Part shown: in pieces, positions 9,109 through 17,738 of the stretch
How the letters are laid out: every line of letters starts with the position of its first letter
Position numbering within the stretch: position 1 is the stretch's first letter
Assembly: GCA_022340805.1 (NCBI GenBank)
Contig: JAJDNF010000074.1
Coordinates: 1 to 64,000, forward strand
Length of the DNA stretch: 64,000 nucleotides
Direction of reading: 5' to 3'
From: Chromatiaceae bacterium
GTDB lineage: Bacteria > Pseudomonadota > Gammaproteobacteria > Chromatiales > Chromatiaceae
Translations under genes and position numbers: made by a program
Notes under the pieces: generated by a model
The model's database searches: none
What the model saw: only the letters and a program-made list of their open reading frames with translations
What the model was told of the DNA's origin: nothing

Positions 9109-12100
9109 CCGTCAGGATCGCCCTGCGCCACCGCATCGAGCAGCGCTTTTCGCGCCCGGTCAATCTGTCCACCCACTGGCTGCGCCTGCGTCCGGCACCG
9201 CTCACCAATCAGCGCATCACCGCCTACTCGCTGGGCATCGACGCAGAGCCGCATTTCATCAACTGGGTGCGTGATCCGTTCGAGAACAACCTGGCGCGGC
9301 TCGATCTGCCCGAACCTGTCTCCCGGCTGGGTTTCGACATAGAGCTGCTCGCCGAACTCGAGCCGGTCAATCCGTTCGACTTCCTGGTCGAGCCGCTGGC
9401 CGCGAACTTTCCGTTTGCGTACCCGGCCCAGTTGCGCAAGGAACTGGCGCCGTATCTGGCGCTGCCGCTGCGGGGCCCGCGCTTCGCCGCCTGGGTCGAG
9501 ACGCTGGACACCGAGCCCGCCTACATCCTGGCGTTCCTGTCACGCGTGAATCAGCAGATCCATGAGTCGTTCGCGTTTGCGCCGCCCGGCCAGCCGGGAC
9601 GCGTGGACCCGGAGGCGGTGCTCGCGGCCGGCGCCGGCTGGGCCTGGCAGGTCGCCTGGCTCGGCACGCTCGGGCTGCGCGCGCTCGGCCTGGCGGCACG
9701 TTTCGTGTCTGGCTATCGGCTGAGCCTCGACGGTGACGGCAGCGCCGCTGCGCACGCCTGGACCGAGGTCTACCTGCCAGGGGCGGGCTGGGTCGGTCTC
9801 GACCCGGCGCGCGGGCTGTTCACCGATGAGTGCTACCTGCCCCTGGCCGCTGCCCCGGACCCGTTGCGCGCGGTGCCCGTGGTCGGCTATCGCGAGGCCT
9901 GCGAGGAGCAGTTCAACGAGCGGGTCGAGGTGCGCCAGCTGCTGGTCGAACCCGAGCAGTGGCCGTTTTCGTCTGCCGAGCGCGAACACCTGGACGCGCT
10001 CGGCCGCAAGATCGATCTCGACCTGCAGGCGGCCGGTGTCGCGCTGAACGTGCAGCCGGGCCTGGCCTTCGTCGCCGCGACCGAGTCCGATCTGGACGAG
10101 TGGAAGATCGCCGCACTAGGCCCCGCCAAGCGCCGGGTCGCCGAACAGCTCATGCTGCGGCTGCGGGAACGCTTGGCGCCGGGCGGAGTGCTGCAGGTCG
10201 AACAGGGCGAGCAGTTTGCCGGCGACCCACTGCCGCGCTGGCGGCTCGGCTGTTGGGCGCGTACCGACGGTGCACCGGTGTGCCGCTCGGGCGCACGTAT
10301 CGGCTGGGCGCAGGGCGGTGCGGCCCTGACCCCGGCCGATGCGCGAGCCTTCGGTGAGCGCCTCGCGCATGCCCTCGGCATCGAGCCCACCCGGCTGGCG
10401 CCGGCCTACGAGGACGGCCTGTACCGGCGCTGGCTTGATCCCGCGCCGTCGGATCTGATCCCGGATGCCGCCGAGATCTCCGACCCGGAGCGACGCCGGG
10501 CATTGGCCGAACGCCTGTCCCGGGAAAGCGCACAGCTGCGTGGCTACGTGCTGCCGCTGCGTTGGGATGCGGCGGCAGGCCGCTGGGCAAGCGGGACCTG
10601 GCCGCTGCGGCGTGGTGCGATCTACCTGCTGCCCGGCGATTCGCCGATGGGCTATCGCCTGCCACTCGAAGGCCTGCCGTTGGCGGTGCAACGCCGCATC
10701 GACCCCGAGCGCTGCCAGTTCGAGGACCGCGCGCTGCTGCCCGAGGTGCACGGCGAGGTCAGTGCGCGGCTGTCCCGGGTCGCGCCCTTGGCGACGCCGC
10801 TGGCCAAGGCCGATCAGGCCAGTGCCGGGGAGGGGCCGCGGACCGCGGTGTGTGCGGAGATTCGTGACGGGTCCCTGCATTGCTTCCTGCCGCCGTTGAC
10901 CCACCTGGAACATTATCTCGAGCTGGTGGCCGCGGTCGAGCTGGCGGCCGAGTCGCTGGACACCACGGTGGTGCTGGAGGGGTACGGCCCGCCGGAAGAC
11001 CATCGCCTGCGGCGCATCGTGATCGAGCCGGACGCCGGTGCGCTGCGCGTGCGCCTGCCGGAGGCCGGCAGCAGCCCCGAGCTGCAGTCGATGCTCCGCG
11101 CCGCATTCGATGAGGCGGCCGCATGCGGGTTGCACAGCGAGCGCGTCATGCCCGACGGCAGTCGGTTTCCGCCTGGCGTCGGCGCCCCGCTGGCGCTGGC
11201 TGGCCAGCGTCCGGTGCACAGCCCGTTCCTGCGCCGGCCGGAGATCCTGCGATCGCTGATCGCTTACTGGCAGCGACATCCCTGCCTGTCGTACCTGTTC
11301 GCCGGGCGCGGCATCGGTGCGTCAGGACTGGCGCCGCGGGTCGACGAGGGCCGCGATGAGGCCCTGTACGAGCTGGCCATTGCGCTGGAGCGTCTGCCGG
11401 CGGGCGAGATCGGCGAGCCCTGGCTGGCCGACCGGGTGCTGCGCCATCTGCTCACCGACCCGGCCGGCGACATGCGCCGCGCCGAGATCCGCGTCGACGA
11501 GCTGTATCATCCGGTGCGGGCCAGCCGGCGTCTGGGTCGGATCACACTCGGCTCGTTCGAGATGGCGTCGGCGGCCGAGCTGCAGATCCTGCAGGTGCAG
11601 CTGGTACGTGCGCTGGTGGCACGCTTCGCGCAGCTGCCCGAGAGGCCTGAGCTGCGGCCCTGGGGTACCGCGCTGCAGGACAGCCTCCTGCTGCCGCGCG
11701 TGCTGTGGGACGACTTTTGCGTCGTGCTCGGCGAGCTCGACGAGGCCGGTTATCCGTTCCAGGCGGCCTGGTTCACGACCCTGGTCGAGCAACGCTTCCC
11801 GCGCATCGGCCGGGTGCAGTTCGACGACATCGCACTGGAACTGCGTCAGGCGCACGAGCCATGGCCGGTGCTCGCCGAGGAGGTCAGCGCCGGCGGCGTC
11901 GCGCGCTTCATCGATTCGGCCCTGGATCGGGTACAGGTGACGGCGAGCGGTCTGACCCCGGGCCGCTACATACTGGAATGCAATGCCGAGACCGTGCCGC
12001 TGCAGCCGACCGGGGCGGTCGGCGAGTACGTCGCCGGGGTGCGCTACAAGGCGTCGAATCCACCGGCCACGCTGCACCCGAGCGCGCCGCCGGTCGACGC

Positions 12101-12392
12101 CCTGGTCTTCGACCTGATCGACACCTGGAGTGGACGCGTGCTCGGTGGCTTCACCTACCACCCGGCTAGACCGAGAGGTTGGGGGACAGTCGGCGTGCCA
12201 CGGGCAGGCGCGACCGGGTCACTCGCCGGCGAGCCGGTCGGCATGCGCCTCGCCGTACCGGCAGGCATGCCGCTGGGGCAGGGCCGCGGGCGCTTCGAGC
12301 CGCGTGGCAGTGGCCGCAGGCTGGTAAGGACCCTGCCGGCCCGGATCGACCCGGCGCGCCCGTATCTGCTGGACCTGAGCTTCCCCGACTGA
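9105..12392 (+). CDS. Degenerate paralogue of the DUF2126 transglutaminase (predicted pseudoenzyme)
   Basis: 1095 residues, colinear with the upstream 1115-residue protein over its whole length. The fold-defining stretches persist (LGLAARFVSGY, PGAGWVGLDPARG, HSPFLRRPEILRSLIAYWQ, GEYVAGVRYKAS). The catalytic cysteine is gone: position 180 is alanine within GWAWQVAWL, where the sister protein has GSCRDTGWL. His217 and Asp233 of the triad remain. In DUF2126 the MGGEPTF motif reads VQPGLAF, and the HTGTGGGNH loop is replaced by a segment SRFPPGVGAPL. The reading frame is open throughout with codon use like its neighbours, so it is not a decaying pseudogene but probably a structural or regulatory subunit. 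ATGA overlap couples it to the active paralogue; 4 bp separate it from the fused ATP-grasp gene. Confidence 0.88.
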   Translation: MTVRIALRHRIEQRFSRPVNLSTHWLRLRPAPLTNQRITAYSLGIDAEPHFINWVRDPFENNLARLDLPEPVSRLGFDIELLAELEPVNPFDFLVEPLAANFPFAYPAQLRKELAPYLALPLRGPRFAAWVETLDTEPAYILAFLSRVNQQIHESFAFAPPGQPGRVDPEAVLAAGAGWAWQVAWLGTLGLRALGLAARFVSGYRLSLDGDGSAAAHAWTEVYLPGAGWVGLDPARGLFTDECYLPLAAAPDPLRAVPVVGYREACEEQFNERVEVRQLLVEPEQWPFSSAEREHLDALGRKIDLDLQAAGVALNVQPGLAFVAATESDLDEWKIAALGPAKRRVAEQLMLRLRERLAPGGVLQVEQGEQFAGDPLPRWRLGCWARTDGAPVCRSGARIGWAQGGAALTPADARAFGERLAHALGIEPTRLAPAYEDGLYRRWLDPAPSDLIPDAAEISDPERRRALAERLSRESAQLRGYVLPLRWDAAAGRWASGTWPLRRGAIYLLPGDSPMGYRLPLEGLPLAVQRRIDPERCQFEDRALLPEVHGEVSARLSRVAPLATPLAKADQASAGEGPRTAVCAEIRDGSLHCFLPPLTHLEHYLELVAAVELAAESLDTTVVLEGYGPPEDHRLRRIVIEPDAGALRVRLPEAGSSPELQSMLRAAFDEAAACGLHSERVMPDGSRFPPGVGAPLALAGQRPVHSPFLRRPEILRSLIAYWQRHPCLSYLFAGRGIGASGLAPRVDEGRDEALYELAIALERLPAGEIGEPWLADRVLRHLLTDPAGDMRRAEIRVDELYHPVRASRRLGRITLGSFEMASAAELQILQVQLVRALVARFAQLPERPELRPWGTALQDSLLLPRVLWDDFCVVLGELDEAGYPFQAAWFTTLVEQRFPRIGRVQFDDIALELRQAHEPWPVLAEEVSAGGVARFIDSALDRVQVTASGLTPGRYILECNAETVPLQPTGAVGEYVAGVRYKASNPPATLHPSAPPVDALVFDLIDTWSGRVLGGFTYHPARPRGWGTVGVPRAGATGSLAGEPVGMRLAVPAGMPLGQGRGRFEPRGSGRRLVRTLPARIDPARPYLLDLSFPD

Positions 12393-12396
12393 GCCG

Positions 12397-14958
12397 ATGA
12401 TCGTGCGATCCGACAGTCCGCTGCTCGCCGGGTACCGCGCGCACGCGCACGGCTACGACGAGATGTTGGCCGCGGAGGGGCGGGTGCGGCCGCATTGGCG
12501 GTATCTGATGGACGCGCTCGGCGGTCTCGGTCTGGGCGCGCTGAAGGAGCGGCGCAGAGAGGCCCACCGCCAGCTCAACGAGAGCGGGGTCACCTACACG
12601 GTGCACGGTGACCCGGGCGGGCACGAACGCGCCTGGTCGCTCGACCCGCTGCCGATGCTGGTCTCGAGTGCCGAGTGGCGAGAGATCGAGCTCGGTCTGA
12701 TGCAACGCGCCGAGCTGATGAACCTGGTGTTCAAGGATCTGTATGGCCCGCAGGCGTTGATCCGGCGCGGCATCCTGCCTGCCGAGGTGGTGTATGCGCA
12801 CGATGGCTTCCTGCGTGCGTGCCACCCGCTCGACCCCAAGGCGAGCCACCCGCTGTCACTGTACGCGGTGGACCTGGTGCGCGGGCCGGACGGCGGCATG
12901 TGGGTGCTCAATGATCGCACCCAGTCGCCCTCGGGGGCCGGCTATGCGCTGATCAACCGGATGACCATGGCACGCGTGTTGCCGAGCCTGTTCCGCGACT
13001 CCAACGTGCATCGCCTGGCGCTGTTCTTTCAGAACCTGCGTGCCAGTCTGGCGGCACTCAGTCCGCGCCCGGGCGACGATCCGCGCATCGTCGTATTGAC
13101 CCCGGGTCCGCTCAACGAGACCTACTTCGAACACTCCTATCTGGCCAGCTATCTCGGCTACGCACTCGCCCGGGGCGACGACCTGACAGTGCAGGGCGGC
13201 CGCGTCTGGCTGCGCACGATGCGCCGCCTGGAACGCGTCGACGTGATCCTGCGCCGGGTCGACGATCACTATTGCGACCCGCTCGAGCTGCGCTCGGATT
13301 CGCGTCTCGGGGTTCCGGGTCTGGTGCAGGCGGTGCGCAGCGGCAGCGTGGCCATGGTCAATCCACTTGGTGCGAGTCTGCTCGAAAATCCGGCCCTGAA
13401 TGCCTTTCTGCCGGCGATCGCCAGGCATCTTCTGGGGCAGGATCTCAAGCTGCCCAGCGCGGCGTCCTGGTGGTGCGGCCAGGCGAACGAGCGCGAATAC
13501 GTGTTGGAAAACCTCGAGCGGCTGGTGATCAAGCCGATCTACCGCGCCGCCGGTGCGCGGCCGGTATTTGCCGGGATGCTGACGCGCAAGGCGCGCGAGC
13601 GCCTGGCCGAACGCATTCGCGCCCGTCCGTGGCGCTACGTCGGCCAGGAGCAGCTGGACTTCTCGGTCGTGCCGACCCTGGTCGACGATGGCTTGGAGGC
13701 GCGTCACTCGGTGCTGCGCAGCTTCCTGGTGGCGCGTGATGACGGCTACTCGGTGATGCCCGGCGGGCTGACCCGGATCGCGCCGAACCAGGACAGCTTC
13801 GTGGTCTCCAACCAGGCCGGCGGGCTGTCCAAGGACACCTGGATCCTTGCCAGCGAGCCCGAGAAACAGGTCAGCCTGCTGCCGCACGCGCTGTCGCCCT
13901 CGGTCACGCCGAACCTGCACGGCGATCTGCCGGGCGGCACTGCGGAGAACCTGTTCTGGTTCGCACGCTATGCCGAACGCGCCGAGCAGGGCGCGCGTCT
14001 GCTACGCACCGTACTGCATCTGTACCGCAATGCGGTCGAATTTCACGACCCTGCGGACAGGGCCAGCCTGACCGTTCTGCTCCAGGTGCTCACCCATGTG
14101 ACCACCAGTTACCCGGGGTTCTGCGGGCCGCAGGGCGACGCGGCCAGGGCCGAACCGGTCGCCGAATTGCTGGCGCTCACCGTCGACCCGCAGCGCCAGG
14201 GTGGTCTGGGTTTCAACCTGCGTGCCCTGCTCGCCGCCGCGTACGCGGTGCGCGACCGCATCTCGGTCGACACCTGGCGCGTGATCAACGACATCCGCAC
14301 CAAGCTCGAGGTGATGCAGGAACGCAGCCGTACGGAACTGGGCGATATCGAGGACGACCTCGACGAGGTGATCACCTCGCTGGTCGCACTGGCCGGGTTT
14401 GCCCAGGAAAGCATGCTGCGCGGCCAGGCCTGGCTGTTCCTCGACATCGGTCGGCGCCTCGAACGCGGCCAGCTGCTCGGCAGTCTGCTGCGTGCAGCGC
14501 TCGCGGACGTGCGCGAGCCGGCGCTGGAATCGATCCTGCTGGATGGGGTGCTGACCAGCGTCGAAAGCGCAATGGCGTATCGCCGTGGTTACCACAACGA
14601 GCCGATGTGCGAGCCGGTGCTGAAGTTGTTGCTTCTCGATGAGAGCAATCCGCGTTCACTGGCGTTCCAGCTGCGCACGCTGCACGCACATGTCGAGCTG
14701 CTGCCGCGCGAAGAGGGTGCGCAGCAGGTCTGGGAGCAGGCGCTGCTGATCAGGGACGCGCTGACCCGCCTGCGCCTGACCGATCCGGCTGTCCTGGTCC
14801 GCACCGGCAAGCGTGCGCAACGCGGCGCGCTGCGCTCCCTGCTCGAGCGGACCGACGAGTTGCTGCGCGATACCGCTTCAGGCCTGGCGCACGACTACTT
14901 CGCCGACGACGGTGGATCGCAGCAGATGATTGGCGCGGGCTGGGGGATACGGGCATGA
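12397..14958 (+). CDS. Fused circularly permuted ATP-grasp / alpha-E protein
   Basis: 853 residues. Residues about 1-490 are a second permuted ATP-grasp domain; about 515-830 are an alpha-E domain beginning GTAENLFWFARYAERAEQGARLL. It therefore combines in one chain what the genes at 3289 and 4740 encode separately. The acidic motif differs from its sister: VLNDRTQSPSGAGY has N172-D173-R174 where the upstream protein has E-D-N. K379 in LVIKPIY is kept, but the glycine-rich SGGYG loop after it is not. The C-terminal motif SNQAGGLSKDTWIL is present. A DRTQ version of this motif is, from memory, usual in the fused branch, so it may mark a different substrate rather than inactivity. The stop overlaps the next start by ATGA. 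Confidence 0.9.
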   Translation: MIVRSDSPLLAGYRAHAHGYDEMLAAEGRVRPHWRYLMDALGGLGLGALKERRREAHRQLNESGVTYTVHGDPGGHERAWSLDPLPMLVSSAEWREIELGLMQRAELMNLVFKDLYGPQALIRRGILPAEVVYAHDGFLRACHPLDPKASHPLSLYAVDLVRGPDGGMWVLNDRTQSPSGAGYALINRMTMARVLPSLFRDSNVHRLALFFQNLRASLAALSPRPGDDPRIVVLTPGPLNETYFEHSYLASYLGYALARGDDLTVQGGRVWLRTMRRLERVDVILRRVDDHYCDPLELRSDSRLGVPGLVQAVRSGSVAMVNPLGASLLENPALNAFLPAIARHLLGQDLKLPSAASWWCGQANEREYVLENLERLVIKPIYRAAGARPVFAGMLTRKARERLAERIRARPWRYVGQEQLDFSVVPTLVDDGLEARHSVLRSFLVARDDGYSVMPGGLTRIAPNQDSFVVSNQAGGLSKDTWILASEPEKQVSLLPHALSPSVTPNLHGDLPGGTAENLFWFARYAERAEQGARLLRTVLHLYRNAVEFHDPADRASLTVLLQVLTHVTTSYPGFCGPQGDAARAEPVAELLALTVDPQRQGGLGFNLRALLAAAYAVRDRISVDTWRVINDIRTKLEVMQERSRTELGDIEDDLDEVITSLVALAGFAQESMLRGQAWLFLDIGRRLERGQLLGSLLRAALADVREPALESILLDGVLTSVESAMAYRRGYHNEPMCEPVLKLLLLDESNPRSLAFQLRTLHAHVELLPREEGAQQVWEQALLIRDALTRLRLTDPAVLVRTGKRAQRGALRSLLERTDELLRDTASGLAHDYFADDGGSQQMIGAGWGIRA

Positions 14959-15833
14959 GGTATCGAGTATCGCACAATACCCTTTATGGCTACGCCGAGC
15001 CGGTATCCCTGGCACACAACGAGACCCACCTGCGGCCGCGTGACGTGGGTCGGCAACGCGTCCTGGCGCATCGGCTCGAGATCGATCCGACACCGGCGAT
15101 GGTCGCGGAGCGTAAGGATTTCTTCGGCAACGCGGTCAGCTATTTTTCTCTCGAGCGGGCGCATTCGCACCTGCGTGTCACCGCGATCAGCGACCTCGAG
15201 CTTGCACCCGCCGCGGAGGCGCCGCACGCGCTGTCCAGGATCCCCTGGCACAAGGTCGCCGGGCGCGTGCGGGCAGAGCTGAGCGGGGCCACGCTGGAGG
15301 CCGTGCAGTTCCTGCTCGAATCGCCGATGGTGGGGACGCTGCCCGATCTGCAGCGCTACGCGGAGAAGTCGTTCCGCCAGCGCTGGACCCTGGTCGAGGT
15401 GGTGCAGGACCTGATGCAGCGCATCCATAACGATTTCCGCTATGACCCGGGCGCCACCACGGTGGCCACCCCGCTGAGCCAGGTCTTCCTGGATCGGCGC
15501 GGCGTCTGCCAGGACTTTGCCCACCTCGCGATCGCCTGCCTGCGTACCCAGGGGCTGCCGGCGCGCTACGTGTCCGGCTACATCGAGACCCTGCCGCCGC
15601 CGGGCCAGCAGAAGCTGCTCGGCAGCGACGCCTCGCACGCCTGGTTCTCGGTCTACGACCCGGACGCCGGCTGGCTGGATTTCGACCCGACCAACAACCA
15701 GATCCCGATGAACCAGCACATCACCACGGCCTGGGGGCGCGATTATTCCGACGTCACCCCGCTCAGGGGGGTGATCTTCGGCGGCGGTGCGCACCGTGCC
15801 GAGGTCGCGGTCGACGTCGAACCCAGACCCTGA
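14955..15833 (+). CDS. Transglutaminase family protein (COG1305), stand-alone
   Basis: 292 residues. An N-terminal bacterial transglutaminase-like beta domain (MRYRVSHNTLYGYAEPV, about 1-85) precedes a papain-like transglutaminase core with an intact triad: C185 in RRGVCQDFAHLA, H228 in ASHAWFSVY and D244 in DFDPTNN. No signal peptide is seen, so action is expected in the cytoplasm. It is the last gene of the cluster, starting inside the stop codon of the fused ATP-grasp/alpha-E gene. Proteins of this type may cleave or transfer the amide or peptide bond made by the ATP-grasp partners. In this set the large DUF2126 protein has lost its cysteine, so this small protein may supply the missing activity in trans (inference). 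Confidence 0.9.
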   Translation: MRYRVSHNTLYGYAEPVSLAHNETHLRPRDVGRQRVLAHRLEIDPTPAMVAERKDFFGNAVSYFSLERAHSHLRVTAISDLELAPAAEAPHALSRIPWHKVAGRVRAELSGATLEAVQFLLESPMVGTLPDLQRYAEKSFRQRWTLVEVVQDLMQRIHNDFRYDPGATTVATPLSQVFLDRRGVCQDFAHLAIACLRTQGLPARYVSGYIETLPPPGQQKLLGSDASHAWFSVYDPDAGWLDFDPTNNQIPMNQHITTAWGRDYSDVTPLRGVIFGGGAHRAEVAVDVEPRP

Positions 15834-16159
15834 CGGTCCTCACGGCATCGCGCCGGGACCGGGCCGGTCTGTCCGACCCGCTGGTGCGGATCAAGGATCG
15901 CCTCGGCCAAGCCGTCGGCGACAATCTGCCGGCCTATGGTATGAGCGGCCGCTCGGTCTGATTGATGGCGGCGTGCAGCAACACGGATCATGGTGGTTGA
16001 CCTTTCGTCCGCTGCGCGCCGTCATGTGATACCCGGTCGACGGCAGGTCCTGCAGCTCGCGTAGGGTGCACGAGGCGCGGGCCGTCATGCACCTGGTAAC
16101 GGCGGATACGGTGCAGCATGCTGCGCCGTTGCACCCCATCATCGGCGCTAGCGTCACCG
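15834..16159. other. 326-bp gap between convergent genes
   Basis: Lies between the plus-strand transglutaminase and the minus-strand glgC. No gene is supported. It contains one copy of a 79-bp dispersed palindromic repeat (16061-16139), which may also act as a bidirectional transcription end. The rest shows no recognisable signal. Confidence 0.6.
16061..16139. repeat. Dispersed palindromic repeat, copy 1
   Basis: About 79 bp starting GTAGGGTGCA and ending in GTTGCACCCCAT, so the ends are inverted repeats of each other. It aligns without gaps over most of its length to the copy at 19283-19361, sharing the GCCGT-ATGCACC and CTGCGC-TTGCACCC blocks. Such GTAGGGTGC elements are common intergenic repeats in proteobacteria (general knowledge; family not named here). 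Confidence 0.7.
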
Positions 16160-17428
16160 TCAGGCCATGCTGGCCGTGGCCTCCTGACCGAGCATCGCTG
16201 CGGTCACCAGGGCGATGCCTTTTTCGGTCACCCGAAAACGCCGGGCATCGGCGTCCGGGTCTTCGCCGATGACCGTTCCGGGTGGTATCCGGCATCCGCG
16301 GTCGATCACCGCACGGCGGATGCGGCAGTTGCGCCCCACCTCCACCTCCGGCAGCAGGACAGAGGCCTCGATATGGCTGAAGGAGTGCACCCTGACGTTG
16401 GAAAACAGCAGCGAATCGACCACCGCCGAACCCGAAATCACACAGCCCCCAGAGACCACGGAATCCAGCGCCTTGCCTTCCCGGCCGGCGTCCCTGAACA
16501 CGAACTTCGCCGAGGGCAGTTGGAGATGATAGGTGCGGATCGGCCAGTCCAGATCGTACAGGTTGAGCTCCGGTTCCACTGCCACCAGTTCCATGTTCGC
16601 CTCCCAGAATGCGTCCACGGTACCCACATCGCGCCAGTAGGGCTGACGCCCGGAATCGGGATCCAGGAACGGGTAAGCGAACACCCGGTGCCCGTCGATG
16701 ATCGACGGGATGATGTCGTGGCCGAAATCGTGGCTCGAGGCCCTGTTTGCCGCGTCCTCCTCGAGCTTCCGGAACAGAAAATCCGTGTTGAAGACATAGT
16801 TGCCCATCGAGGCCAGGGCGATGTCCGTGGCGCCCGGCATGGGCCTGGGGTCGGCCGGCTTTTCGTCGAAATTCAGCACTCGGAAATCGTCCGCCACACT
16901 CATCACGCCGAAGCCTTTGGCGTCTTCCAGGGACACGCCGACGCAGGCAACGGTCATCTCGGCGCCGTGTTCTTCGTGGTACGCGAGGAGCGGGCCGTAG
17001 TCCATCTTGTAGACATGGTCGCCGGACAGTACCAGCACGTACTTCGGGAGCAGCGTCCGGACGATGTCGAGGTTCTGATAGATCGCATCGGCAGTACCCT
17101 GGTACCAGTCGCCCGTGGTGCGCTGCGACGCGGGCAGGATCTCGATAAACTCGCCCAGCTCGCGCTGGAAGAAACTCCACCCTTCGACCAGGTGTCGAAT
17201 CAGCGAGTGGGCCTTGTACTGGGTCAGCACGCCGATGCGGCGAATACCCGAGTTGATGCAGTTGGAAAGCGGAAAATCGATGATGCGGTATTTGCCGCCG
17301 AAGTAGACCGCCGGTTTGGCCCGCCGCTCGGTCAGTTCGTAAAGGCGCGAACCACGTCCCCCTGCAAGCACCAGGGCCAGCGTGCTGCGTGTCAGTTGGC
17401 TGAGGTAACGGGGATCGTCGCGTTGCAT
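16160..17428 (-). CDS. glgC: Glucose-1-phosphate adenylyltransferase
   Basis: 422 residues, close to the 431 of E. coli GlgC. It makes ADP-glucose from glucose-1-phosphate and ATP, the committed step of bacterial glycogen synthesis. The nucleotidyltransferase signature [17 protein letters not shown] and [24 protein letters not shown] is near the N-terminus, with GDHVYKMDY further in. A left-handed beta-helix tail ([36 protein letters not shown]) follows, as in allosteric GlgC enzymes. The ATG at 17428 matches the family's N-terminus better than an upstream in-frame ATG at 17521. No other glycogen gene is in the window, so it stands alone between the transglutaminase cluster and a divergent MltF-like gene. 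Confidence 0.95.
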   Translation of the reverse strand: MQRDDPRYLSQLTRSTLALVLAGGRGSRLYELTERRAKPAVYFGGKYRIIDFPLSNCINSGIRRIGVLTQYKAHSLIRHLVEGWSFFQRELGEFIEILPASQRTTGDWYQGTADAIYQNLDIVRTLLPKYVLVLSGDHVYKMDYGPLLAYHEEHGAEMTVACVGVSLEDAKGFGVMSVADDFRVLNFDEKPADPRPMPGATDIALASMGNYVFNTDFLFRKLEEDAANRASSHDFGHDIIPSIIDGHRVFAYPFLDPDSGRQPYWRDVGTVDAFWEANMELVAVEPELNLYDLDWPIRTYHLQLPSAKFVFRDAGREGKALDSVVSGGCVISGSAVVDSLLFSNVRVHSFSHIEASVLLPEVEVGRNCRIRRAVIDRGCRIPPGTVIGEDPDADARRFRVTEKGIALVTAAMLGQEATASMA

Positions 17429-17738
17429 GGGTCGGTTGCCTCGATGTGGCCGGTCGGGAGTGGCGCAGCCGCGCCGCGTGCTGCGGATGATCGTCGATCC
17501 GGGTTGCATTGACCATCTCAAAGATCGCGGCCCTGAGCGGTTTCCCTCGAGCCCTGCGTCGTGGTGATCGCGGCGCGCGGAGCCCAGTATGGTCTGTCGT
17601 TGACGCGTCCAGCCTGTCGGGAGCGCCCGACGGCGGGTTGGAAGAAGGCTGGCGCGGCTTGCGGCGCCCGAGTTGCAGGGCGCAGCGCTGTGGTGGGTCT
17701 ACAATAGCGCACCACCCGCGTCACAGGGGCGTCGTTAC
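17429..17738. other. 310-bp divergent intergenic region
   Basis: Separates glgC (minus strand) from the MltF-like gene (plus strand) and should hold both promoters. A TACAAT hexamer at 17700-17705 is a possible -10 for the plus-strand gene, but no properly spaced -35 is visible. No operator or repeat was recognised. Confidence 0.5.

Noticed and set aside
9105-12392. Degenerate DUF2126 gene as a pseudogene
   Set aside because: No frameshift or stop over 1095 codons, normal codon use, and retained structural motifs favour a functional non-catalytic protein.
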